Positions 38,301 to 49,410 of a stretch of DNA of 64,000 nt are shown here, piece after piece (within the stretch, counting starts at the first letter, position 1; every line of letters begins with the position of its first letter). Location of the stretch: NCBI RefSeq assembly GCF_020184175.1, contig NC_065532.1:5208001-5272000 (forward strand), given 5' to 3'. The stretch comes from Aphis gossypii (lineage: Eukaryota > Arthropoda > Insecta > Hemiptera > Aphididae). A program made the position numbers and the translations under genes. Under the pieces are notes generated by a model. It was not told where the DNA came from, searched no databases, and saw only the letters and a program-made list of their open reading frames with translations.

Positions 38301-41300
38301 AGATTTTTTATATTTCTTCAGAGGTATTCTTTGGAGAAATGAATTTCTATTTTTAAATAGTAACGATCCATTCTTTTCTTTCTACAGTTAATTATTATTT
38401 AGCACATAGTTCTTCTGAAAATTTTTACACATCAGAGTCAAAATTCGAACTAGTAATTGTAATTTTTGGAGTTATTTAACTCAATTTCATATTTTTGTAA
38501 ATTTGTTTTTAAGGACTACTGTCCTTAATATAAATATGTAATACATGTTTAATATCTGAAAACTACTTGTTTGAATTTTTAATTAAGTACATTATTAATC
38601 AAAAAAAATTATCCACTAAATTATGAACAGTTGAAAGGGAGAGGGAAAGGGTTGTCATTTAAATAATGGATGTTTGTATCGCTTATTATTGAGAAATGTT
38701 AATCATGAGATTATGCGCCTATTGTATTGTATGAAACATACTATCGTTGATTAAACGCGATTTCAAAGAAAATTCACGCTTCCGATAATTTGAACGCAAT
38801 TGCATAGAATACTATATAGTTACGTTTCAACAACTTTTGATCATGACCCTATATGGCTATATTATACAGATTACCAACTAAGCCAAATGCCGATATATTC
38901 ACCTCAACCTCGTGCTTAAATACAGGGGAGGTAAAAACTCCCTTTAGGATAGAAATTAAATTATCAAATAGTAATGTTAGTAAGATTCTGATACTAGAAA
39001 CTAACAAAAAATTGTAATAATAATAAAACAATGATAATAATATTATAGTTTTCCATCTTATAAATTGTATTTAAAATTTAATTATTAGAACTTAAAAACT
39101 ATCTTTTCAAACCTTGTTTTAAAAATAATAAACTTCTAAAGTTCAAATTTCTATGAAACATCTCAAAATCGCAAAAATTTGCAAGTAATTTTATAGTTGA
39201 AAATTCGTAAAATTTTAAGTATTTATATCTAAGATTAAAAAATTCAATACAAAGTTTTCCATAAATTTTCTTTCAAATAACAATAGTGTTCAAAGGCCGA
39301 CAGCCGATCACCTGGTAACACAACACTTAAAAAAAAGTATCTATGGATAGCGATAATCATCTCGATCATATAGATACTAATCCGATCTTTCTAACTTAAA
39401 TACCGGCTGAATGACGTTAAACACCACGCAGGAAGCAAATCGGCCGCCCATCGTGAATGTTTACTCTTCGGTACGATGTTAACGCTTCGGTACGGTAAGT
39501 AGTATTTATACGAGTGCATTTTAACGAACGTTCACTCATTCTCCAATTAACCTTCAACCTCAGAATAACACACATTGGAACTGAAGAAATAGAAGAAACA
39601 GAAGAATATCACTATACTGAAAACGACGACTTCAAACAGTTCAAGTCATATAGCGACGACTCCGGTTAGAAAGCCCATACCTCGGATCAGACTACCGCAA
39701 AACCCGGCAAAGTAATCGTCCTAGATATACCACGATAACCGACAGTAGCGCCGTTAAGTGGATATCGTCTGAATATTCAGCTGACGCGCCAAGAGACCAG
39801 TCGCACCATCGGCAAATCGGGCGATTATACCAGGTGCTCTAACGCGGTGATCATATCCTACTGCCAACGATCATGCAGGATTCAACGTGGTTGCAACGGT
39901 GATCGCTAAACAGTCAATCTACCATAATTTCTTTGGCATAAATTTGTTCTTTCATAAAACCCCATAATTAAAAATCTCATGGGTTAAAATCAAAACTGCG
40001 AGATGGCTATATTATGTTTGGTGGTATTGAGCATTGTTTCAAGCTACTCTATCAATAAGTTTGTCATGGAAAAGATAATGCAATTGTTGTCGAATCAAAA
40101 TAATTATTATGTTACTGTAATATCCAAAAACTGAAATTTCAGTATTAAACACACAAAAACTTGGTTTCTTTTATCTCTAACCTATGACATTACTGATAAA
40201 ATTTACCAAATTTTATTTTACATCTAAAACGGCTAAAACACGTAACATGGTAATAAATTAGATCATTTAAAGCTCTGTAAACCCTAATTATACTATTATT
40301 TCATCGTTTTAATTAGTTTACAATGTAAAATAATATGTTAGTTAATCATGTATGTTAAATAACAACAAATAACTACAACCACCGTTAATCTTGTAGTATT
40401 CTCATACATATCGATGTGTCATACCACTTTTTTTATGGTCGGCGATTCGAGCGTCAAAAACGCGCGACAAACTCAAAAACGATGTGACGTCTCGATTCGT
40501 ATGAGAATTATGCAAAAAATACAACTAGAACGTTTATTTTTACATTTAAGATAATATTATAAAAATAACTTTAAGAAACTCAGATTTTAAAGATAGAAAA
40601 AAATTTTCAAAAAATCGTCATTGGGTCATCACAGCAAGTACGTGTATACTAGTGTTCTCGTTAATTTCAAAAACACCCTGTAGAACAGGGTTCTACATTT
40701 AAGAATACACCATTAAATGTAGCTCATAGAATTTATTAGTTCAAATAATGTTCAAACATCTTTATTGTGAAAATAATCAATTATTAAAGTATTAAAATTT
40801 GTATAATACAGTCGTATAAAACTGTATTATACACAAAGGTATCAAATTATTATTATTTCTTTTTTAAATTTTATAGTACATTAATTATTTCTTTCATTTT
40901 TATTTTCTCTATTTGATTCTATTATGTATATTAAGTATGTCATCAAAAAATATAAATTTTGTTATTCCTTAATATTATATAAGGTACATTAATTATTATT
41001 ATATTGTTTACATAATATGTATTATTAATATAATTTTTAGTCTTTGAGTAAAGACTCACTACTTGCACCACAAGCATTATTTACAGGGATTAGGTATCAA
41101 CATTATATAATATTAAACTTTGTTTTGTACATGTACGTTTTTGATGTTAAATAAATAAAGTATAATTGAATATTCCAAAAATCGAATTTTGAATAATTGA
41201 ATAATTAAAGAAGGAAAGAAGGGGTGAACATGCTTGGTTAATCACTATGTACATACCATAGTACTAGTACGTATATGCCTAATAAAAACCTACGTAGTGC

Positions 41301-44300
41301 TACTGCTATACTGTAGTATCGTGTGTATTCGTGTGAGTAACTACTAACTAAATACTGTTGAAAATTTCCTTTCTTAAATTTTTTGAAAGAATGCTTTTAA
41401 AGTCCTTGAAGTTTTATAAAACATTTAATTTTATCATACTTCATATTATACAAAGATAAAATGCGTTACATAGTACATACCACCATCCCGGTATTTAAAT
41501 ACTCTAATTTACTTTACATATAAAAAAAAAAAACACGAACACTATACAAAATATTCTGATGGAATGCTTTGATTGTTACACTTTCATGAATAGGTAGTTA
41601 TTACTATTATTTGTAAACCTGCCATAGAAGTTTTTGTAATATATATTATTAATTTTACAATTATAAAAGTATTCTGTCCTTTTAAGCCAAAAGGGAAAAG
41701 GCAGCAGTAAGCAACAATGTAGAAGTTTTGAGAAAAATAACTTTTTCTGAATCATCTTGTTTCTATCTCATTTTTATCACATTATAAAAATAAAACAATA
41801 AATAACTTTTCCTGTAGAATCCAATAACAAACAAAAAAAAAACAAAAAATGCGCCTTAAAATAACAAATATTTTAATATTTATTTACCTAATATATAACC
41901 TAACCCTGTTGCTTACTGCCTTTTAGTAGTATTGCTTTCCCGATTTTAATATATCATTGCTTGCAAATATCAATAAACACGAGTGACACCATAAGAAAGT
42001 TATTCGCCTTATAAGAACAAAATAAATATAACTCGCGTTTCAAAATTTAATTATTTGACAAGATATTGAGTTCAAAAATATATATAAACGGGACTTGGGG
42101 CATGTTAACTCGATAACAATGGGTTAATTGTGTTTAATATATCTTATACATTGTTTTGCTCAGAAAATGGGAGGAGTAATACACTAATACGCTTCATAGC
42201 AATTGACACACTGAGAGCGCAAATATAGTTGTAGTCACGCTATAGCAAACGACTCGAAAGACAAGTGAAATTCGTTTTATTGATTTCATCCTATTACAAT
42301 CCATGGTACAACAAGCAAACATATACAAAATACAAATATTAACTAAAATATACATATTAATATATTGTTATGAATTATAATTCTTAATAACTATATCAGG
42401 AATGGATCCAAGGGGAGAAACTGAACAAGGGCGATAATCCTCCCCCTCTCCCGTAGACTCTGCCACACTGGTGAATTTTAGGATGTCTATTTTCGGCAAC
42501 CGATAAAATACGATACAAACATAGTCATCTTCCCATACCCCAATAAATTTATTCTGGATCCGCGTCTGATAACAATATAAGTGTAATCCTTGTTGTCTTA
42601 TTTCAAAATGCAATACCATTCTCGAAAATTGTGATAGAAAACTAATTTATAACATTTTAATCAACATTTGATGAACGCACTGGGAAAAATAAAATAAAGT
42701 TTATCGTATTATATGGAACGCACGTATACTACATGAATGGTCCTTAAAAGACGAGAATATAAAAAAAAAATTATTTATTTACAACTAATAAATACAATAC
42801 AAAATAGAGATTTATAACACATGCACAATTTACTCGAAATTTAAGAATATCGACTATTTTATTAAGGCAAAAATTCAATTATAAATAAAATCGATTGATT
42901 TCGACTTTATAAAAAAAAATCAGATATCGTAAATTAGTTTTTCGAATTTTTTTATTTTTTGTAAAAAAAAAATTATCCTAATTGCATTGGACTCGATTTT
43001 TATATTTATATTTATATACACAAAGGCATTTAAAAAATATATAGATTAATTTTAAGACATTATCAATTTATAGATTTATACTAACCTATTCGCTGTTATA
43101 CAGTAAAGTGATATTGAATCAAAGTTAATACTTAATAGTAAAATATAGTATAAAATATATAGTTAAAATATTATTTACCAATAATATTATAAATGCAATA
43201 ATGTTTTCGACAAAAATTAATCAACCTATCATGACGAATAGTAAAATAAATTATTTTAATATAAATATCAAAAAACACATGAAGTATAGGCACTTAGTGA
43301 TGTAGGACGACATACCATCTCTGTTCAGTATCGTTTTTCGTATCCGTATAAGTATACAACTGGATTTAAATTTAACACATTCATTACAGTGACTCATTTG
43401 ACATCAACTGTAAAACATAGTGGTACCCACTTAACTATTTTTTTAAGGTATCTATTGAAGTTTGAAATCGTTGAGTTTTATAAACAAATAAATACTAATA
43501 CAAGTACAGTGCAACTTTAACTAGTTGCACAGAAGTAACTATAAACAATTATCTTGTAATACGTTTTATACTACCTAATCGTATGATAAATATTGTATTG
43601 TACTATACCGAAACTTTGATTTTAGATCCCATTAGTTGTAATTCGTGTCGAAGTCCATCGCACAATACCGTGACTGCATGCTTTGAAGCGTTATACATTT
43701 TGAACCCAAAATACGGAGTTAAACAATGTCCAGCAATACTAAAATAAAATAAAATTATAAGTTCATATAATTATAACAAAACAACTATAATACTTGTACA
43801 TAAAGGCATTTATCGAATGTATACATTATAAAAATATACAATACATATTTATCTACAATTGTAGCTATTATTATGTAATTGAATTAAAGTAAAACGCTTT
43901 CTGAACAATAATAATAAATTACCTATTTATTTGAATAATGTGACCGTCGATCTTATTTTTTGTCATCGATTTGTAAGCTTCCCTTGAACACACGCTCAAT
44001 GCTAGAACATTAAGATTAATTGTGTCTTGCCAATCCTTCAGTTTTCCATCTGTATCACAAGAGCGATGTTCAATATTTAAAGACTTACGAACATTTTTAA
44101 TTGTATTCCATATTATGTAGGAGTACTCACTTAAAAGGCTTGATAGTTTCGCAACTCCTGCATTGTTAATTAAAATACTGGCACCTCCTAGTGTCGAATC
44201 TACCCACGAAAAAACGTCTTTTACTGCTTGCTCATTAGTGACATCGCAAACCTTTGTATAAATAGTCCCATATTCTTTATAATTTACCGTTTCGGCTAAT

Positions 44301-47300
44301 TCCTTGAAAACAAATCAAATATTAAAATATTAACATACACTATACTATTATACAATGCACGTCGTTTAATAATATAACAGTGTATGTAATTGTTTTAAAA
44401 ATGTAAACTGTTACAACGTCTAAAAATATTTTCAAAATATTTAGTATTAAGATATTACTGTTTATCTCTTATTTCTTATTTATCTTTACTCGTTCTGTGA
44501 CTACCCCGAGCTTTGTCTCAAAAGACACTGACATTGCAAAATCACATTAATTAATTAATTTGTCTCCTAAAAGTTCTAAATCAATGGACAGCCTCCCTCA
44601 TTATTGTTTTATCATTGAGTTTTTTTTTTTTATTATTATTATTTTATACTCTTTGTACTGACAAATAAGGTCCTATAGTTGTAAATTTTAAAAAAACAAG
44701 TTCCTTTAAAAAACAATGTGATATTTTTATTTTATTTGGTTAGTTTCAATGTATAATAAGTTTATATACATTATTCATAAATACGTATAATATTATAATA
44801 TATAATGCCTATAACGCGTTTGAGGAAATTTCGAAATCTAGCGGGAAAATAATTAAAAAATTAAGTATATAAATAACGATAAATAACGTTTTCCCCATTA
44901 AAGATGAGGCTTTTTATCATTTATTATACTAATCCTTACAGTTATACTGTTTATTAAAATAGTACCCAATTATAGTTTAAATAGTTTAAAAAACAATTAA
45001 AAAAAAACAATTATTTTTACTGCTGTTTTATTATCTACCAATGCACAGGTTTGAATTAATCTACAACTAAAATATTGTACTGTGCGTATCGTACATTGTT
45101 TTATTCGTATATCCGTTATTCGTAGTTATTGATTTAATGGCGATATTTCTAATTCTATTTCTACGTAACATATCGATGTGCAAATACTAAAAATGTAATT
45201 TAAGTTCAACCTCAAGAATTGAGGGTGCAAGAACAGTGCTCTTGTGAAATCCGAGTTTTTAGACTAAATAGTAATATAATTTTGTTGCACCATTGCACCC
45301 TAAGTATTTTTCAATATTACTAGGTACTTTTATACAGTTTTTCTAATATGCCAACTCGTACAATTCCGTCCATTGGACAATTTATAAATGAACAGAAATA
45401 ATCTATTCTTTAATTTAAATTAAATTTAATATATAAGTACATAATATATTTTAAAACAAATAGATCAATACGGTATACCTTGGTATAAGAACTAAAAATA
45501 CTCGCGAGAAAAAAATTTTGAGTGAATTTATAACTATATAATATATTATATTTACTTTCTTAAATTTAAGTTCGTAAGCTATAACAAATTTTTAATACTG
45601 CTACAACTAAATTTTAACGAATATTCCTGTGAATGTTATATTTACGTAACGCCATCATTTTTTCTATTTATAATAGTGCAATAGCATAACGCCATACAAC
45701 TTTTGCATAGGTCATCACGTATATAGGTAGAATAGACAAAATTATCGTTATTTCTCGTGACACTGACATACGATATTATTAAAATTATGAAGGTATCATT
45801 ATCAAATAATAAATAATGATTGTAAAAATATCATGTAATAGGTACATGGTTTAGAGTGTTTAGAATTTAATCACTGCGAAAGTTCGAACCATATTCCAAA
45901 TAATTCACAGAGGATAATATACTTCAGAGTTCAAGTACAATTAATACTAATTATCATTCATTTTGTAAGTTAAATGAAATGCATTGAAAATCGTTCAATC
46001 GATAAATTCAGAATAACTTATCGCCTATCGGCTATCACATGCATGTAAAATGGTATAAAGCGAATTTTGAAGATAATCAACCCATAATCGATATTATTAT
46101 CAACAATATTAATGTCGGGTTTTTTTGCTATTATTAATTTTCTAAAATAAATCAAATTTTATAAAATCGGAACAATTTTCAAGTCTATTATTTTAACGGC
46201 AAACCATTTCCGATACTTCGAAAATTTAAATCACAGTAACGATCTACAAAACCCTTGTTTAATATTTCAACTGCCTTATAAGTAATAAGTATTATTTTAT
46301 CACGATTATTATTCATCTGTAACCTAAACTTTTCACTTCACAAATACCCGTAACATTTTCATTCCATAATCGTATTACTTTATTCCACCAGTCATATGTT
46401 TAACTCAACTATTTATGATTTTTTTTTAATCGTAGTAATGCGTTATATATTTTATTTTATTTTATTATTGTTTATTCTATACTCATTTTTATGTATAATT
46501 TTCATGACAATATGAAATCTTTAATAGAAATAAAAATTAATTGAAAATGCCTGAATTAAATATACTGAATGGTAACCACCATTTAATATACTGTTGATGT
46601 CGGTTAAAGTGCAAGTCATCTAAGTAAATTGAATCTGTCATCCCAATACGCCATGCCCCTCACTTTTCAAAAATGAAACAAACTAAAAAAAAAAAATAAA
46701 GAATAGTAAAATAAGACTCTTGTTTAGCCATTGTTGACATTTCTCTGAGCTAAAACATTGAACCATCAAATTCAATAAAATATCAGTTTATCACAGAATC
46801 GATGTTCTAAATGCGTATTTAGTATTTACATAATATTGTCTACACACTTCATAGAATATCTCAATACACCAAACATTATAAGTATATGCATTAAAATATA
46901 TTTATCGATTTGGTTTTAAGTCGAAGACTTCTAGAAGGTTCCTCAACAATAAAGCTTTTGTAAATAAGCTAATTAGTAATTAATGATAAATTATCCTGAA
47001 CAAAGTTTCAACTTTAAAAATCTAGTTTTTAACGTGAGAAAAAATAATTCTTTTTTAATATCACAACGTTCAGCAATTATTATAACATGAAGCTAATACA
47101 GGAATCAACTTAATTAAAAATTGATTTGATAATAATTCTAACTTAATCTTTCTAAATCTAACTTTATACATTTTAAAATAGTTAAAAGTAACAATAATTT
47201 GAAGTTTGACAAATTAATATGATACACTATATCTGATGTTTAAATTATGGAAATAATTGCATCTGTGTTGTTATTAATAAAACTCACACTGTACAGTATT

Positions 47301-49223
47301 TAGGTATATATTTTGATGCATTTTTGAAATAGAATGTTTACAATGATAAATTAATAAAGTCGGTTCGAAAATTGTTTTATGTATTTAAATGCTTGAAAAA
47401 CATCCTAACTGTTAATGTTAAAACGACAATATATAAATTTCTAGTATAATCAATAGTATCCTATGATATTGCATTCTGGGGTAACACTTTTGATTCACAT
47501 ATTAAAAAATAACAATACAACATTGAATTCTCTTGTAAAATATATATTCAATAAGCCAAATCTCTTCCCAACAATGTATTTGTATAATGATTGTAAAATT
47601 TCAAATATTAAATCTCTTCGAACAATGCTTGTTTTTGCTGTTATTTTTAAATATATTTATACAATTAATTCGCTTACTCATAATTATAACACACAATTTG
47701 TTAATGATTTTAATATTGCATTACCTAAATTGAGAACTGCCTTTGGCCAATTAGGATAGGGTGACCAATGACCATATTAAAAAAAAAAAAAAAACAGGAC
47801 TACACTTTTTTGCAATGAGTAAAATGTAGGTCAATTGATTGGCAAAACATGAAACAATATGCAATATTTATATAATATAATATATATTATAAATACTACG
47901 AAAAACGGGACAATCCTGTTTAAAACAGGACGTATGGTCACCCTAAATTAAAACCATATTTTGTATTCACTCAGTTTTGTATTAAACATAAAATATGTAT
48001 TTATAATTATATTAATTTTAAAAAATTACAAGAAAACTCATGTCTCTAGATTTAAATAACATTGAATATTATTGACATGTATTGGTAATAATTTATTATA
48101 AATTTATGGATTATCATTTATCTCTTAACATTTTTATAACTAGTATATTATATGTTTTGTTTTCTTTCATTTCTCCTTGTTACAACCTTGTTATATTTAT
48201 ATCATTTGTGGATGTATGAACTTTCATCTCTAGCACAGCCTATGACTTTTGTAGTGATCCAACTTAAATTAGTTTTTTTTATTTTAATACCCTTTAGTCT
48301 TTGTAAAAAAAAAATTCTTGTTGGAAAATTAATGAATCATTATTATTATTATTATTTGTCCGTAGTATGTATTATTTTTTAAATGTTTCTAATAATATGA
48401 TATACTATTTATTATTTTTTTGATTTTAGATTGTGAGTGGAGCGAGAGGTGAATTATTTTACAAAAACGAGCGTTTTTTATTATGTCTGAGACATTTTTT
48501 TATAGAAGAAAAAAATAATTCAATTTATAATAAACAGTTTGTGGTTTATACCTTCGAGTGTAAATTATAATAATATGACTAAACTAAGTTAAAATGCCGT
48601 AAGGCGTAAAGTCTAATTACAAATTCTAAAATGCAGCTAATTTATATGAATATAATGGCTTAAACATGATAAGTATATTGTTTTACAAAAACAATATAGC
48701 CAATATTTGAACAATTAAAACTTTGTTCATCATCGAAATACGCATTGGTACTTGGTAGGTACCTACCAATTTAGGAGAAATATTCACTTTATAAAACGTC
48801 TAGGAGCTAATGTACGGCGCTTCGGCTTGATTCGTAATAATTTTTACAAACGTTTGTTAATTATAAAAATTATAATTTATAATAATATGCTGCTATGATT
48901 CGACAAAGTTTCAAGAATATCATCAATTTTTCTTTTCGAATGGGAGGTCGAATCGTTTTCCCGCGGCTCTGCGCACGAGCACGTTCAGCCACAATATCCA
49001 CGACGATAATATTATATAGTATTAGAGTGTAGTTAGTATAAATGTTACTCGCCCTAAGCGACTGCGTAACTAATACTCGATGATAATTTACCTTAAGTGC
49101 GTTTTCTCTTCTGGCGAGCGCCACGACGTGCACGCCGTTCTTCGCCAACTCGACCGCGATTGCCGCCCCGATGCCAGCACTAGCGCCAGTAACTATCGCC
49201 ACCTTGCCACTCCACCGTTCCAT
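35305..49223 (-). CDS. SDR-B: short-chain dehydrogenase, DHRS11/farnesol-dehydrogenase-like
   Basis: Tandem paralogue of SDR-A, 267 aa, predicted cytosolic NADP(H)-dependent oxidoreductase of unknown substrate. Exons in - strand order are 49092-49223, 44131-44302, 43923-44049, 43609-43738, 37360-37509 and 35305-35397. Sizes equal those of SDR-A except exon 5, which is one codon shorter. Visible motifs: TGASAGIG intact (12-19), CDVT, NNAG intact (90-93), YNASK (Tyr159, Lys163) and SISPGP. The position of the catalytic Ser, 13 residues before Tyr159, is Ala146 (INSIAGH, against INSISGH in SDR-A). The start is ATG at 49223; the GTG codon just upstream is not a likely start. Introns 1 and 4 are swollen to 4.8 and 6.1 kb by repeats. 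All splice sites are GT-AG and no frame break was seen, so the gene looks intact apart from Ala146. Confidence 0.92.
35398..37359. other. SDR-B intron 5, no gene seen
   Basis: This 1.96-kb AT-rich intron has standard ends on the - strand. A reading frame at 35548-35805 (-) has no recognisable motif and is not placed as an exon. Confidence 0.65.
39290..39930 (+). mobile_element. GC-rich LTR-like block with core promoter
   Basis: About 640 bases inside SDR-B intron 4 stand out for high C/G and CpG content. They may begin at TGTTCAAAGGCCGACAG (39288 on). In the middle a TATTTATA box (39503-39510) precedes an initiator-like TTCACTCATT (39531-39540), placing the A of TCA 31 bases after the start of the TATA box. 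This TATA/Inr spacing and the absence of coding suggest a solo LTR or another mobile promoter. I could not find the matching CA end or a target duplication, so alternatives such as an alternative promoter/exon for an unknown transcript remain open. Confidence 0.35.
40398..40508. repeat. Short palindromic MITE-like element
   Basis: ATTCTCATAC (40398-40407) and its reverse complement GTATGAGAAT (40499-40508) bound 111 bp. Pairing continues inward imperfectly (ATCGATGTGTCA against ATCGAGACGTCA). The interior is CpG-rich (GGCGATTCGAGCG, CGCGCGAC). No target duplication is clear. It has no coding potential and lies in SDR-B intron 4. Confidence 0.5.
41692..41942. repeat. MITE-like element with GGCAGTAAGCAAC arms
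   Basis: AAAAGGCAGCAGTAAGCAAC (41696-41715) pairs with GTTGCTTACTGCCTTTT (41908-41924), with weaker outer pairing of GGGAAA to TTTCCC. About 190 bp lies between the arms and has no frame. The element lies in SDR-B intron 4. Confidence 0.5.
42397..42568. mobile_element. hAT-like MITE with GGATCC-containing ends
   Basis: CAGGAATGGATCCAAG at 42397 and CTGGATCCGCGTCTG ending at 42568 form terminal inverted repeats around GGATCC, with subterminal CCCC/GGGG tracts typical of small hAT derivatives. Near-matching flanks (AACTATAT and AACAATAT, 7 of 8) are offset by two bases from these ends, so the exact boundary is uncertain. An 83-codon - strand frame spans the element and extends past both ends; it is considered fortuitous. 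Confidence 0.45.
43080..43480. repeat. Diverged dispersed repeat in SDR-B intron 4
   Basis: About 43200-43230 resembles 12912-12960, and 43370-43450 (CATTCATTACAGTGACTCATTTGAC) resembles 33175-33230 (CCATTATAGTGATCTACTA). Copies are in the same orientation on the + strand. There is no coding capacity. Boundaries are estimated from where similarity fades. Confidence 0.4.
47291..47757 (+). pseudogene. Non-LTR reverse transcriptase fossil
   Basis: Conceptual reading from 47291 gives VQYLGIYFDAFLK, a stop, then KLIKSVRKLFYVFKCLKNIL, TIYKFLV, a stop, and SIVSYDIAFWGN. This is the order of the region after the catalytic palm in Jockey/CR1-like reverse transcriptases. After a frameshift the frame continues as LVKYIFNKPNLFPTMYLYND and FNIALPKLRTAFGQ. 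At least two in-frame stops (one at 47330-47332) and one frameshift make it dead. The frame is cut at 47757 by a MITE, and possible continuing remnants follow after 47945. The clade is tentative. Confidence 0.7.
47759..47943. mobile_element. TA-flanked MITE inserted in the RT fossil
   Basis: 185 bp bounded by GGGTGACCA and TGGTCACCC, with TA on both sides (47757-47758 and 47944-47945), a TA target duplication as made by Tc1/mariner-class transposases. Inner parts also pair around AACAGGA/TCCTGTT. It has an A tract near the left end and no coding frame. It interrupts the retroelement frame, so it inserted after the retroelement arrived. Confidence 0.75.
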
Positions 49224-49341
49224 CACGTTTTTTATTTATTTTTTATAATTGAAATTCAAGTATTTATTCGTTTTAATAGTGTGCACTTATACGATTCTCG
49301 TCCTGCGGAACATAAATGAAAAAACAAACAACATAAGTGAT

Positions 49342-49410
49342 CTATATAAACGATATAATATTTAACCGCGTACGCCGGCAGGTCGATACTGCCATGCGGA
49401 CCTCGCGGCG
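49342..49410 (-). promoter_or_regulatory. SDR-B promoter: TATA box and upstream GCGAGGTC block
   Basis: CGTTTATATAG on the - strand (49342-49352) lies about 120-130 bases upstream of the ATG. GCGAGGTC (49399-49406) lies 46 bases further upstream, inside a CpG-rich stretch. The 11-base TATA block is identical to that of SDR-A and the spacing differs by one base. Confidence 0.6.

Larger units (their letters stand above)
44303..49091. other. SDR-B intron 1, repeat-laden
   Basis: This 4.8-kb intron contains AT-rich filler, an RT fossil (47291-47757), the MITE inserted in it (47759-47943) and a GATTNTGAGxGGAG-type repeat near 48424-48450. No additional SDR exon was recognised between 44303 and 49091. 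Confidence 0.7.

Noticed and set aside
42368..42619. 83-codon - strand frame with protein-like composition
   Set aside because: It spans a MITE-like unit with GGATCC-containing inverted ends, has no family motif and lies inside SDR-B intron 4.
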